A DNA stretch of 64,000 nt from Pampus argenteus. Its lineage: Eukaryota; Chordata; Actinopteri; Scombriformes; Stromateidae. This document shows, in pieces, positions 27,216 to 39,114 of the stretch (positions are counted from its first letter, which is position 1; every line of letters starts with the position of its first letter). Where the stretch lies: NCBI GenBank assembly GCA_036937835.1, contig CM072873.1, positions 16,542,001 to 16,606,000 of the forward strand, in the 5' to 3' direction. The notes beneath the pieces were generated by a model. The model was not told where the DNA came from. It saw only the letters and a list, made by a program, of their open reading frames with translations, and did not search any database. The position numbers and the translations under genes were made by a program.

Positions 27216-29039
27216 GGTGTGACGTTGACGACGGTTGTCGCATCAGAGTGTGGTGTGACCCTGGTGGGGACAGAGATGCGTTACGACAAGCAGAGGTCTC
27301 CCAGGGTGCTGCTGGAGTGTCTAACAGCGTGGAAAGATGAAAACTCTCACCCCTTCTAGGCCGGCAACACCTCTGATGGATCTTAATGAGATAATCATCT
27401 CATCCACAAACAGTGGTGTGTGTGTGTGTGTGTGTGTCTGTGAGAGGGGGGTCACCACTGTCAACCTGACAGTATTTTTTTTTTAAATCATGACTCATGG
27501 GCTTCCACTGATTTCTTAGAAAAATGAAGTGCTCTGCTGAAACTCACTGTCTCAACAACACACACCAGAGAAAAGGAGGGTGGGGAGGGGGTTAAAGGGA
27601 GAGGATAGAAGTAAGAAACATGGGGGAGGGTGAGGAGGAGAGTCGAAAAAGGTGTGGAAGCGAAAGAGAAATGTATAGGCATCAGCATAATTCACACATC
27701 AGTGGAAATGAGGTCAATGCAGTACTCTCTCTGTGTATGAGTTATAAATAGATATCCTGTGGTTTTAATAAGCAGCTAGGAAAAAAAGGTTTCCAGAGAG
27801 ATACTGTGTAAACAAATATAAGATGTTATCCTTACACACTAAACATGTCTCCTCTTCAAACGGCCTCCCAGCTGCCACTAACCATGCAGCAGCAGATGCA
27901 GCACGTTTAGCTCCGTGTGGAGGAGTGGTCTGTACAGCTACATGGAAACGGAGGATGCATGTTTTTAATGCCTGCCAGGAATAGAAGGAGCGGCCCACAC
28001 CTCTCTGGAGGAGACCGGACTACAGGTGGGTCAGTGGCGCCATCGTGTGGCAGAGCAGAGGAATTATATATACAGATCCACATGTGTATGTATGAAGAAT
28101 GAATATATCATGGCTGCAGAATAATATGGGGTCTATTTAAATTAAATTAAGTTCTTATTTTGTCTATGACAATAGTGCAAAATCTAAAGATATTCAGTAT
28201 TCAGTTTGCTGTCGTGTATGCCACAGAAAACAACAACAACAACAACAACAAATGTTTGGCATGTTTGCACACAAAAAATAATTATTATAACGATTATTAT
28301 TGTATTATATTATTAAAATCGACTAATCCCTGCATCTTAAACACAAGTAGAGAGCTGGGAAAAGGTTATAGTGGATATATTTATTTGAGCACTAACCCCA
28401 GTTTAATAGATTAATAGAAATTCAAATATTAGAGCACTACAGTCTTCTGCAGATAATGTAAATCAAGGTGGAAGATATTATTTACTTGATTTGTCAAAGA
28501 ATGTAAATGGAGAAAACCTGAGGTATCTGCAAGTAATGCAAAATATACTTATTCTGGTCACTCAAACTTTATAATAAGAGGCAACTCAAAGCAAGAGCAT
28601 TTTTGTTCATTTCATATGCAATGAAAAATATTCAGGCAGCTTCTGTATGATGGGAAATGTTATTACTTGCCTGGGATCTGAGCCAACAGCTACAATTTAC
28701 ATTTTTATCTTCATCCAGTAGATCTAATCTGCCATTCAGACATTCAGCAATCCGACAGGATGACAGGAACCAACATCATGTCCCGGATGAAAGTTTTAAA
28801 ACGGTTGAAACAACAAGAAGAAAAGTATGTCTGACTCCATTGTTAAATACACGTTTAGTTATTTGTGAATGGGGCTTTCATTCACGCAAGTGCATTACTA
28901 GACAATTAGTCTGAACAAAATTGATCACTGAAATTATAATCCATTATCGAGACGCATGTGATTGGGAAAAACGCACACACACTCAAACTCTCCTTGTTTG
29001 GAGGATGCATTCAGGTTATCTGTGTGAAATGTTTGTTTG

Positions 29040-29274
29040 GGAGCCCCTATGTTAAACGCTGCTGCTGTCAGTGAATCGGATGGAAGGAGGGAGAAGGAGA
29101 GGAAGGAGGAAGGGAGGAAGAAAGGAAGGGAAGGGAGGGGGAGCAGAGGAGTGGACAGACACTGGTAGCGGAGGGGGAGGCGTTTGGCTCGGTAAAGACG
29201 GGGAGTGAACGAGCAGAGAGGGTGAGAAACCAGCGGATCTGGCCCTTTAAATCACCAATACAGCGCATTCAGAG
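29040..29274 (+). promoter_or_regulatory. gng7: Likely gng7 promoter and noncoding first exon
   Basis: A long polypurine tract (about 29081-29160) leads into a GC- and CpG-richer patch. A strong donor TTCAGAG|GTGAGT follows 29274, with CpG-rich sequence continuing to about 29520. No coding frame is conserved. The position upstream of gng7 on the same strand makes a 5' UTR exon the simplest reading. Confidence 0.5.
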
Positions 29275-29525
29275 GTGAGTTTGGAGATATTCGGGTGTTT
29301 TTTTTTCCTCACTGTGTTGTATAATTGTAACGCGTCTGTGCGCCTCTGCAACCCCGGCTACTTGCCACCGAGGGCGGCTGCAGCGGAGAGGGGCTTCATC
29401 AGTGTCACGAATCCGGATTTCCCCAGCCCTTTGCCGGCAGAGAGGGTGGGGAGGACCGGGGACAGGGTCAGTGGAAGATTTCCTACAGCTCGACTGGACT
29501 CCGAGGACGCACAAGTCGTTGTATC

Positions 29526-29549
29526 AAAAAAAAAAAAAAAAAAAAAAAA
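29526..29549. repeat. Poly(A) run
   Basis: Twenty-four consecutive A residues in the CpG-rich patch that begins the likely gng7 first intron. Confidence 0.9.
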
Positions 29550-31106
29550 GCCTCTGGATATAAAATGCTGAAGTAGGCCGTATGCTGATCAATTTGCATA
29601 ATAGCGGAACATAAAGGCATGCGCCCCAGTCTTGTGCCCATTGTCGCTGGATAGGTTTATATTGGCTGCTGGAGCCTGCCTCCCTCAAAACATGTCACCA
29701 CCCTGCTCCCACGGCTAACAATCAGGGCCTATTTGCAGACGTGAAGCGGTCTAGTCTGGTCTTCACTTGGGAAAATATCTGTGGCTTTGATATGTGCACA
29801 AGGTCTGCTTGTGCTTGCGCGCCTGTGCGTATGTGTATGTGTTCGTGCGTGTGTGTGTGTGTGTGGATAGCCATGGGAGAGAGAGGACATGCTGTTCTAT
29901 CCATCAAAATGCCCGCATTGTGTTTCCACACGGTAGAGCAGCGAGCAGGGCCTATAGCGGAGGACATGGCTCCGTACTGTAGGCCCGATCAGCGCTCAGG
30001 AGCTGCTAGGATCAATAAGGATTGATGCATATTTGCGCGTCTTGAGAGCGGTGGTGGTGGTGGTGGTGGTGGAGGGGGGTCACTGGATGACTGGCTGGAT
30101 GGTTGGCCAGGGCCTGGTGATGTTTTGGTCCAAGCATAAGACAAATGACCAGCATTAACACTGCTGTAGGTTTAGCCTCTGTGCATCAGCTTCTTTTCAG
30201 TTGTGCTTGAGGCAACACAGATGAGTTTCCACGGTGGGGTAGAAATCCGTGTTTGTGCTGTTTTTTTATTTAAGTGCACGGTTCGCTTCTCTCAGCACGG
30301 ATTGTGCCTTAGCAGAAAGTTTGGAAAAATCAACAGGCTGAAGGAATCAAAGCGTGATAAAAGTGGTGATATATTTCTTAAAGGTGTACTATCCCTGCGA
30401 GTTGTTTGTGGGTTTTTAGCTCTGCTCATTCTTGTGATAACTTATGAAAACATTAGTCTCCATTTCAGAACAAAAATGTCAATTGGTTAATGGGGTAAAA
30501 GTTCAGTCAGCTTGTTTGAGTGTGAGTTGAGTTGTAAGGGAAGGTGTCACTAATAGGAGAAATAGTCCTGCAACTAACATGACCCTTGTTGAAGCTTATG
30601 GAGTCCTTTTTTTTTTTTTGGTTGCAACTAGTGTTGTTTCATCTTCGTGGTAGTTTTGCAGGTTGTTCATTTGGTTTGTGTTATTTTGTCAGGAGTTGCT
30701 ATTATGTATATGAATATCTATATATTTTTCTGTTGGTTGTCAGCGATGCTGCATGTTGGGGAGTTTGGGATACTCCTCAAATCCTGGCATATAATGAGAG
30801 GTATGGACAAAGTGTGTGTGACACGTTGAAGCATTACATTTTAGAATTTAAACTTGTTTATCTTGGTTAATGCTAGTGTAAACGGCTGAGGTTTAAGGTT
30901 ATGGTAAATTTTCAGGGAATACAAGGACAGAGGAAAGATGCATATCCCACTGGAGTAAGGGTATTTTGACTCTAACTAGGTAAGAGACTGATTTGTAGGG
31001 ATAAGATTAGAGTTTAGATTAAAGGTACAATAACACAAACATGGAGATGTGGAGACAAAATTTCATCAGGTGTTTCTATCTCTCTCTCTCTCTATCTCTC
31101 ACTCAC

Positions 31107-31148
<42 letters not shown>

Positions 31149-31859
31149 ACACATACACACAAACCCTAATTACAGACATGAATCTCTGAACTACTCCACA
31201 GTAGGAGTAATTAAAGCAACACTCTCCTCCTGGGAGAGAGAGAGAGCGACAGACAGAGAGTCAGAGTGAGAGACTCAGTCGTAACACGCTGATAGTACCG
31301 TATGTGAGGAATACGCGAGGTGTGTTTTGATCATAATATGCATTAACTGCTGCTGTCTGTGACTCCAACTAAGGGAAACGTCCACAGTGCACTAAAAAAG
31401 TGCTAAAGAACGAAAGTGGAGGTTTATGAGTGTTTGAAATGAGACAACGCACGTATGAAAAGCTCATAAAATCACACATTTTCCAACATCTGATCAATTA
31501 AACGGTATTACTTGCGATTTGTGATATGAAAAATGACGTTTTTGATGACAGATATATGGATGATAAGGTCGGTGATGACAGTTTGGTGTTGAAGCCTCTC
31601 TCCTTTTTTAAAAGGCCACAACGTGTTCCAGCCAGCAGTTATATAAGAACGACACTTAAATGCAGGTTTCACTATCACAACTCACAAAATCTTAAATTTA
31701 ACAAGTGTTTGTGGGCCAATTCACAACTTTAGAAGTCTTTGTTATACACAACCGCATGTGCAAGCTAATATTCTTAAATGTATAAAAATTTGAGTGGAAT
31801 CACAGCTACAGCAGCAGCGAACTCACCTGTCCCTCTCACCTTGTTGTCCTTCTACACAG
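29550..31859 (+). other. gng7: gng7 5' intron (inferred)
   Basis: No coding exon was seen. The stretch has a GT repeat near 29848, a (GGT)n run at about 30050-30070 and a compound TC/CA repeat at about 31079-31160. A GAGA-rich segment near 31231-31275 follows. Confidence 0.5.
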
Positions 31860-31988
31860 AGACAAGCCAATGTGAGCTCAGCCGCCATCCAGCTCTGTCG
31901 TTTTGACCCGGTAACTGCTCTCAGCTCGCCCTGTCCATCCAATCAGACTAGTGTTCAGAGAGAGCCCTGTCTGCACACCATCATACAG
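31860..31988 (+). other. gng7: Possible noncoding internal exon of gng7
   Basis: A pyrimidine-rich acceptor TTCTACACAG ends at 31859 and a donor CATACAG|GTAAAA follows 31988. This encloses 129 bases of higher GC than its surroundings. The next acceptor (CGTTCAG at 32506) opens the exon containing the gng7 start. Both borders are seen; use as an exon is inference. Confidence 0.45.
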
Positions 31989-32541
31989 GTAAAACACTCT
32001 ATATATGTGAGTATCTATCTTCATGTGCAAAAGCTTGAAGACTGGTCAGCAGTTGATCCCATTATGTTACTTTAAAAATATTTAAAATTTAAATTTAAAA
32101 TAAGTTCCATTCTCATTTGTAATATACTTCACACGCCTCACAGTGGTGCTATAACTCTACAGAACAGGCCGTACAGTCACCTAAACAAGCTATCAGTGCA
32201 GCCAACGCGAAGTTAATATAAAGTATGTCAGTAAACCCAGAGGCCTATGTAAAACATTTAATTGTTAGCTATATTATACAAAATCCATTCATACAGTGCA
32301 TACTGCTGCAAAATGTTTTAAGAGGAAAATCTTTTCAAAAAAACACACAAGATGCAAATCAAAGAAAACCAGTCTGTACATGCAAAACTGCTCTCTTAGT
32401 AGACACGAGTACAATTTGTCGGCCTTGAATGCATATTTGAGTCTTCTGATTTTCTTTCATTGCCGTCTGCATAGTAATCTTTATTTTCTCTCTGTCCCTC
32501 GTTCAGTTTTCTCCTGTGTTGGTGTATTCTGATGGATCAGT

Positions 32542-32955
32542 ATGTCTACCACTAATAATATCGCCCAGGCCAGGAAACTGGTGGAACAGCTGAGGATTGA
32601 GGCAGGGATTGAACGCATTAAGGTAGGATGACAGTTTACTTTACTGTGTGTGTGTTTATGTGGCTATTCATCCATATCTGACCATGATTTCCCTCCCCTA
32701 TAACCCTAACCCCCCCTACTTATCCAATTCTTCTCCACATGTCCTTCCATTTCATTCTTCCTCTTTCTCTCCCCCTCTTGCCTTCCCCCACCTCCTCTTA
32801 TCTTCCTCTCCCTGCTTCCCTCTTGTCAGGTGTCTAAAGCAGCAGCAGACCTGATGAGTTACTGTGAGCAGCACGCTCGTAGCGACCCTCTGCTGGTTGG
32901 AGTTCCCACCTCTGAAAACCCTTTCAAGGACAAGAAACCCTGCATCATCCTATAG
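32542..32955 (+). CDS. gng7: G protein gamma-7 subunit, 2 coding exons
   Basis: Ggamma7 pairs with Gbeta and Galpha-olf/s to couple dopamine D1 and adenosine A2A receptors to adenylyl cyclase in brain. Coding exons 32542-32622 and 32830-32955 join in phase into 68 residues, the normal length. The helix IAQARKLVEQLRIEAGIERI and the segment VSKAAADLMSYCEQHA are the Gbeta-contacting regions. SENPFKDKK precedes the CAAX box CIIL, whose Leu predicts geranylgeranylation. GIERIKVSKAA and DPLLVGVP are closer to gamma-7 than to gamma-2 or gamma-12. The coding exon starts at 32507, with 35 bases of 5' UTR before the ATG. Neighbours diras1 and gadd45b support orthology. Confidence 0.97.
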
Positions 32956-33497
32956 CCACTCTCCGCTCCTCTTACCCTTACACACACACACACACACACA
33001 CAAAACGCACATTCATCGCACATTCATGCATTTACAGACATATACACACACAGACACGCAAACACACTTTCTGTATCCGAATTGATCCCCAGGCCTCCCG
33101 GACACATACACGCAGACACACATACACTCTAAGCAGGCCTGCTCTATCTTACAGAGTTTTGCTCGCTATATCCAGTATCCACACACACATGTAAACACAC
33201 ACACACTCCCAAAATAGCCACTTTGGAAATGCGCCATACCCTGGAGCCACAGCTAGAGGGCAGGTATCATATGCTCACAGTGGCTGAGATCAGTATATCA
33301 CTGAGTATGATCCAAGGTGCTTTGGTAATATTCATATATGCTGGTAAATTAACTACAAGTGTCAGCTTAACTTGATAAGGGATTTGGACATTAATAATCA
33401 GTAGGAAATTGGATTTTTGTTCCTTTTTTTTGTCATGAAATGAGGGGTTGGGTAAAGGATGGACAGCTGTGCCATAGGCAGGGAGTGGGAGGATGTA

Positions 33498-35120
33498 CAG
33501 TCCCTGACAAAAGTCTTGTCGCTTGGGTACAAGTTGACCTTAAGTGCCCCTCAAATATATTTTGAATCAATTTTTTTTTTACAAGAAATGGCTCATTTCA
33601 ATCCCAACATCTTTTGAAATAATGTTTTGGTGCCAAATGAAACTGCTGAAAAGCTGAAAAACTTTTACAGCTTGGTAAAGCCCACTGAGTCAGTTTTTGC
33701 AAAGACAAAAGTCTTGTCGCTTTGTCATATGATGCACCCAATCCTAGATTACAGCCTCACCTGTGAACAATAATTGATCAATCAACTAGTGAAGTCCAGC
33801 ACACCAGACCTTCACATCAACTGCAACTTGACCTCTGACAACATGCCCAAGATTCACCCTGAGACAAAAGTGTTGATTATCAAGAGGCTGAAGACCAGAT
33901 CCACTGCTGAGGTGGCTGACACCTTCAATGTGTCGCAGCGTCAAGTACAAAGAATAAGAAAAAGATTTGACGAGACTGCAGATGTTTTTGACAAGCCCAG
34001 GTCCGGCAGACCCCGCAAGACAACTGCTCGAGAGGACCGTTTGTTGGCTCGAAAATCCAAGGCCAGCCCCTTTTCCACTGCTGCAGAGCTCCACCAGGCC
34101 TGGTCACCTCAAGTCCCTGTGTCAACCAGAACAGTTTGTAGGATTCTGTCTCGAAATGGCCTCCATGGTCGAATCAGTGCCCAGAAACCAGCACTAAACA
34201 AAAGGCAGTTAAAAAAATGTGTGGCATTTGCCAAGGCCCACAGCCTGCTTAAAGGATGGACGCTGGAAAAGTGGCAGAAAGTGGATTTCTCAGATGAATC
34301 TTCGGTTGAATTACATCACAGCCGCCTCAAATATTGCAGGAGACCTACTGGAGCTCGCATGGACCCGAGATTCACCCAAACAGTTAAGTTTGGTCGAGGA
34401 AGAATCATGGTCTGGGGTTACATCCAGTATGGGGGTGTGCGAGAGATCTGCAGGGTGGAAGGCAATATCAATAGCTTGAAATATCAAGAAGTATTAGCTA
34501 CCTCTTACATTCCCAACCATAAAAGGGGTCAAATTTTGCAGCAGGATGGCGCTCCATCGCATACTTCCATCTCAACATCAAAGTTCCTCAAGGCGAAGAA
34601 GATCAAGGTGCTCCAGGACTGGCCAGCCCAGTCACCAGACATGAACATCATTGAGCATGTCTGGGGTCGAATGAAAGAGGAAGCATGGAAGACAAAACCA
34701 AAGAATCTTGATGAACTCTGGGAGGCATGTAAGACTGCTTTCTTTGCTATTCCTGATGACGTCATCAATAAATTGTATGAATCATTGCCGAACCGCATGG
34801 ATGCAGTCCTTCAAGCTCATGGAAGTCATACAAGATATTAAATATGGATCTCACAGCACCACTACTTAATTCACTGATGTTATACAACATATTTTTGTAT
34901 TTGAAGTAAATTATTTGTTTAATTTTCACATTACTCTCTGTAGGCGACTAAAACTTTTGTCTTGCCAAAATCTGACCTTTCTGTGCATATAAAACATAAT
35001 TTGGGAGAGATTTAGCATTCATATGAGCCATTTCTAAAAACCAAAGGATTAATTAAAAGTCAGGTTATAAGCTGTTGTTTCTACAAAATGGATAAGCGAC
35101 AAGACTTTTGTCAGGGACTG
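33498..35120 (+). mobile_element. Complete Tc1/mariner element, DD35E type, 1623 bp
   Basis: The 27-bp termini at 33498-33524 and 35094-35120 are perfect inverted repeats starting CAGTCCCTGACAAAAG, and both ends abut a TA (33496-33497 and 35121-35122), the Tc1 target duplication. Inner direct-repeat copies of the terminal motif occur at 33704-33722 (identical over GACAAAAGTCTTGTCGCTT) and, degenerate, at 34943-34964. This is the IR/DR layout in which the transposase has two binding sites per end. One uninterrupted transposase gene lies between. Identical ends and an intact gene point to recent insertion. Confidence 0.96.
33843..34841 (+). CDS. Tc1/mariner transposase, 332 aa, intact
   Basis: The enzyme cuts and pastes its element at TA sites in the nucleus. 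The frame is open from 33774, but the codon there is TTG; the first ATG is at 33843 with A at -3, giving 332 residues. An N-terminal paired-like helix-turn-helix (STAEVADTFNVSQRQVQRIR, about 20-39) is followed by the basic AT-hook-like RSGRPRK. A second DNA-binding helix set surrounds VSTRTVCRILSRNGL. The catalytic triad is D151 (FSDES), D235 (QQDGAPSH) and E271 (NIIEHVW). Thirty-five residues separate the last two, so it is DD35E rather than the DD34E of classic Tc1 and Sleeping Beauty; one extra residue sits in VLQDWPAQSPD. No stop, frameshift or missing catalytic residue is present. Whether the protein is active cannot be judged from sequence alone. Confidence 0.95.
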   Translation: MPKIHPETKVLIIKRLKTRSTAEVADTFNVSQRQVQRIRKRFDETADVFDKPRSGRPRKTTAREDRLLARKSKASPFSTAAELHQAWSPQVPVSTRTVCRILSRNGLHGRISAQKPALNKRQLKKCVAFAKAHSLLKGWTLEKWQKVDFSDESSVELHHSRLKYCRRPTGARMDPRFTQTVKFGRGRIMVWGYIQYGGVREICRVEGNINSLKYQEVLATSYIPNHKRGQILQQDGAPSHTSISTSKFLKAKKIKVLQDWPAQSPDMNIIEHVWGRMKEEAWKTKPKNLDELWEACKTAFFAIPDDVINKLYESLPNRMDAVLQAHGSHTRY

Positions 35121-35715
35121 TATTTGGGCAACAGAATGGGCAGTAGGCGCTCCTGCCAACCGTGCCAAACATGACCTGGTGTCTAATTTAAAGCTCAATA
35201 ATTCTTGTGTTTGTGGGAGTTGAAAATTCACCAGGTCTGAGAGCTTTTTTCTGGAACCTGCCTGTGCTAAACCATGGCGGGTCATTTCAGAGCGACTGGC
35301 TGAAGCCTTTGCCTTTATTGGGTTAGCATGTTCCCAACTAAACCTGTTTTAACAGACCTTCTATGCCCGTGGCCTCACTATAGCCGTCTGCAGCCTTTGG
35401 CCACACCTCCAGCTGTGCTGTGCTGTACAGAAAGTCGTCTCTAGATGCTGATCTGCTGTCACTGATTCTGTTTCAAACTGCGGTTTATGAGGCTGCTGTT
35501 GTTGGCAGAAATCGATGTCTGTGCTGACGTCAGATGTGCACCTACAGAATGAGAGGAACATAGTAAACTGCTCTACACAGAAGTCAGGCTATTAACCCCG
35601 GACGTTTACTGCATTTTTCTTAAGAAATCATTTTTTTGTGAACTCTGATATTTTGTTGAAGCATTACTTAACAGATAGATGATTTTTTTTTTATTGTTTT
35701 GCAGTACTTTTGACG

Positions 35716-35819
35716 TAGGTGTTGCCCCTGGCCGATCAGGTTTCTATTCCTGTCGTATGTTAAATGATCACGTTAATGAAATGACAGGAGATCTGGATTA
35801 GAGCCAGGGGTAATACCTA
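35716..35819. repeat. Imperfect inverted repeat of about 104 bp
   Basis: Outer arms TAGGTGTTGCCCCTGGC and GCCAGGGGTAATACCTA pair at 15 of 17 positions. An inner CCTGTC/GACAGG pair is also present. It could be a small MITE-like element or a chance stem. No clear target duplication was seen. Confidence 0.5.
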
Positions 35820-38020
35820 AAATAATTCCTGCTAGAATCTTAAACAAACATTTCTACTGTACATCAAACCTCCCTGTGCTTTACACTGAGAGAGGGTGAG
35901 GTCACAGACTGACCACACCCGAAAGTCAGTCTGCAACGACTGCAAGTCTGGAGGAGGAAATATAACTTAAAGCTGTCCCAAAAAGTAAAAATGAAGCTGT
36001 TTCTGCCTTTTCTGCCCGTGTTTGACTCTTTTAATTGGCAGTTATACAGTTATCCTGATTGTTCTGTTTGCCCCCACAGTGGAGAAAGTACATATGTCTT
36101 TTCTTAATGCAGAATAATCCTTATTTTAAATCAAATTAGAGTAAATATTACCTGGCTTCCTGGTCCAACAGCCTCACTTAAATATAAGCTGGGACTGGTC
36201 AGTAAAAGCCTGCGGCCCCCCTCTTGGTTTCCTCTTTTCGGTTTCAAACCTCGGCGACAAAACTCTCCTCCTCCTCCCTGAAAAACCAAACTTGATTGTA
36301 GAAAACTGAAGACGAAGAGAAAAACAAATGAAGTTAAGAGAAACAAACTAAGTGTATAAACTTTCTTTCAGACATGTGCAGAAGTGATAAGTTGAAGAGT
36401 AGCTGTTTTGGGTTTATTTTTTGAGTTTCTTCTTTCTATGGAGTCCATGGAACCTGGTCAGTTGAGTATTACCCTGTACAGTGTTTGTAAGATACAAAAT
36501 CTAAACACAGAATCCCCTCTGTGGATGTTCGATTTTTTATTTTATTTTTTGAAATACTTATTCCGTTTTGTCAGTCAGGACTCTGTCTGTCTCCATTTTT
36601 TTTAAAATTATTATTATTATTATATATTTTTTAATTTTATTGTCATTCAGGTTTTAGAGGCTTGCGATGGCGGCGGTTGGTTTTAACCATGGATACAAAT
36701 TCAACACCTGATGAGGATATATAAAATAAATGTAAGATAGAAACACAATCTCCTGGTAGGTTTACAATCCATATCCTGTTAGAGGATGAATCAACATCGG
36801 ACCTCATTCCAGTGGAAAGAACCAACCTGCAATCTATCCTTTAACACCAGAGCAGCCCACAGTTTTTAGTTTTTAGTTTTTTTTAATCCAGTTGGTTTCA
36901 ATGGGCGACAGACAACTAGGACAACACCCATATATACATGACTACATGACACACACACACACTCTCTTTCTCTCTCTCTCTCGCAGCTGCTTTTTAGGTT
37001 GAGGGATGATTGCTAGAGGTCAAAGGTTAAAGGTGTTGTAAGGCCTGGCATTGAGAGCTGGTTATTTGCTGAAAGAAGGGAGCTTTTTGTCATCATATTT
37101 ACATTTTTAGCATTCAGCTGAGGCTTTTGTGAATAGGTACAGTGACAGAACAGGGTGAGGTCACTTGGATGGGAATAATGGCTGCTGATGGACTGTCATG
37201 GAGGTTGCTGCTTTTCTCTTCTCTAATCACATTAGTTTTTTTTAGAGGTGGTGAGAGGTCAGCAGTTGTTTGTGTGTGCATGAGAGTTTAATTATAGGGA
37301 TACATCTGGTGATATTTTGTATTTGTCTCATTGTCAATAAATAGCCTGAAAAGACCGAAAAACAACAAGTAATTGATTCTGCTAACAAGACCCCAGCTGT
37401 TTTAGTTGTTGTTGCTGTTTTTAATTATTTTGACTTTAAAAAAAAAGATGTCTCAGTGGGAACAAAAACAGTCAGAGTTGGGAAAGACTGAAAAATATGT
37501 TGTGTTTTCATGGGATTTATTGAAAATATAAAAATGTAGGATATCACCAGCATTACCCTTTTAAAGACAGGGAACACAATGCAAACATATTCATCTTTAA
37601 TAGTGATTCATTGTTGTTCTAAAGTATTATTATTCTTTATACAGAATACACAATTTCTCCACAATAATTGCTGCTGATATAAAGCACTGGCTCATCTCTC
37701 ATTTCCCTTTGTTCCAAACAGAGAAAGCAGGCCATTCCCAAAGTACAGAGAGAGCGGGAGCTGGAGAAAGGCCATAATGAGGGCTTAAGGTTGCGTGTGT
37801 ATTCATGTACGTGTGTGTGTGTCTTGTGCAACCGTTTGTTAACTGAAAAGGATGATTTGGCAGAGGTAGGCGGAGAAGAGAAAATAGAGGCGCGCACACA
37901 TGTGTGTGAAAGAAACACAGTGTGCAGGAACACACAGTGCATCCAGTGCTGTGCAGAGTGTCACATAGTAATGTTACAGTACTGCAGCTCTGCAATTCCA
38001 GGTCAGGGTGAGTCTGACCC

Positions 38021-38054
38021 GGGGGGGGGGGGTGGGGATGGGGGGTGGGGGGGG
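38021..38054 (+). other. G-quadruplex-forming G run
   Basis: A run of twelve G is followed by further G tracts of four to eight, separated by T or AT. It directly follows a small inverted repeat (GGTCAG...CTGACC) at 38001-38018. Confidence 0.7.
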
Positions 38055-39114
38055 TCATGTGATGCTGTGTGAGTCAGATCAGCACATGGTCTCCAATTGT
38101 TCTTGTGATGTAATGACTGATAACAACATTAGCAACAACAAATTCACAGATTTAAAGACTTTCTATTTCTTTTTTCTAGCAGCCTTAGAGACCTAAAGGA
38201 ATAGTTCAACATTATGGGAAATACACTTAAAAGCTTAAAGCTTAAAAGCTTGATACCGCTCTTATTTTGGTGAATCTCTAATATAACACTACAGCCAGCA
38301 TCTGAAAGTTGAGTAGAAACTGCAATGACTAATCTGGGATTATTTTACTTCTCCCCTTAACCTGCACTGTTTTAAGATTGTTAGTCTCCAAGGAAGGGAA
38401 GCAGTTACTTGTAATTTGTACAACTGCAAAGACATAAAACAAGCATACACACACACACACACACATACACACTGATGCTGTCCTGAAGATGTCTGACAGA
38501 TGCTATTTTTATCATTATTTTTTTTCAATCATTCCATAGCTGGTTGGGCTTACAATCAGAAACAGCCAATCTGAGTCACTGGTTTGGCTGACAGTTTGTC
38601 TGATTGGTTGGTTGTTAGTTTGCCTTATAGTGGCGTATATCGTGTTAATGCTGGTCTTGGGGATATCAGATCAACAGAATGAGCAGTCTTACAGTAAAAC
38701 ACATGGCTCAAGATGGAAACCCACTGGTGTTTTGACACAAAGTGACCCTGGTGAAATTAATTTCTGGTCAGGTGGGGAGAGTTGAGGCTCCTCACTGGTG
38801 GACTTTCATATCAAACATCACTGAATCGACTATGAGCCCTTCCCGAGACTCATATTTTGTGTTCTGATCTCCTGTGTATGCATACAGTATATGTATCTTT
38901 TTGCCTTGATTGATTATGAAGAAAATATATCTATTTTTTGTAACTGTTCTCTGATGTGCCATAACTCATGTTTTCTTGCACACTGTTAATATTTTGTGGA
39001 TATTGCTGTTAAAAAAAAAGATGATATTGAAAAGTAGATACCATTAATAAAAAGATGATATAATAACACATGCTCTTGTGTATTTTTTTTTAGCAATGCT
39101 AGCAACATGGCTCT

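Larger units (their letters stand above)
24480..29040. other. Intergenic DNA between diras1 and gng7
   Basis: No coding exon was recognised. It contains a (GT)n stretch near 24965-24992, CA-rich sequence near 25182, an (AT)n array, adjacent pieces of dispersed repeats A and B (26825-27045), a GT repeat near 27417 and an (AAC)n run near 28230. One RFX-type X-box is described separately. Confidence 0.6.
32956..39051 (+). other. gng7: gng7 3' flank, possible long 3' UTR interrupted by a transposon
   Basis: CA-rich simple sequence follows the stop directly. Outside the Tc1 element I see no gene. Candidate polyadenylation signals AATAAA lie at 37336-37341 and 39046-39051. Mammalian gng7 has a multi-kilobase 3' UTR, so this region may be transcribed. 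It also holds an imperfect inverted repeat (35716-35819), CT and CA repeats near 36950-36985, and a G-run (38021-38054). Confidence 0.35.

Noticed and set aside
33774..33842. A 23-residue N-terminal extension of the transposase frame
   Set aside because: The first codon is TTG, not ATG. The first ATG is at 33843 in good context and gives a normal-length transposase, so I start the gene there.
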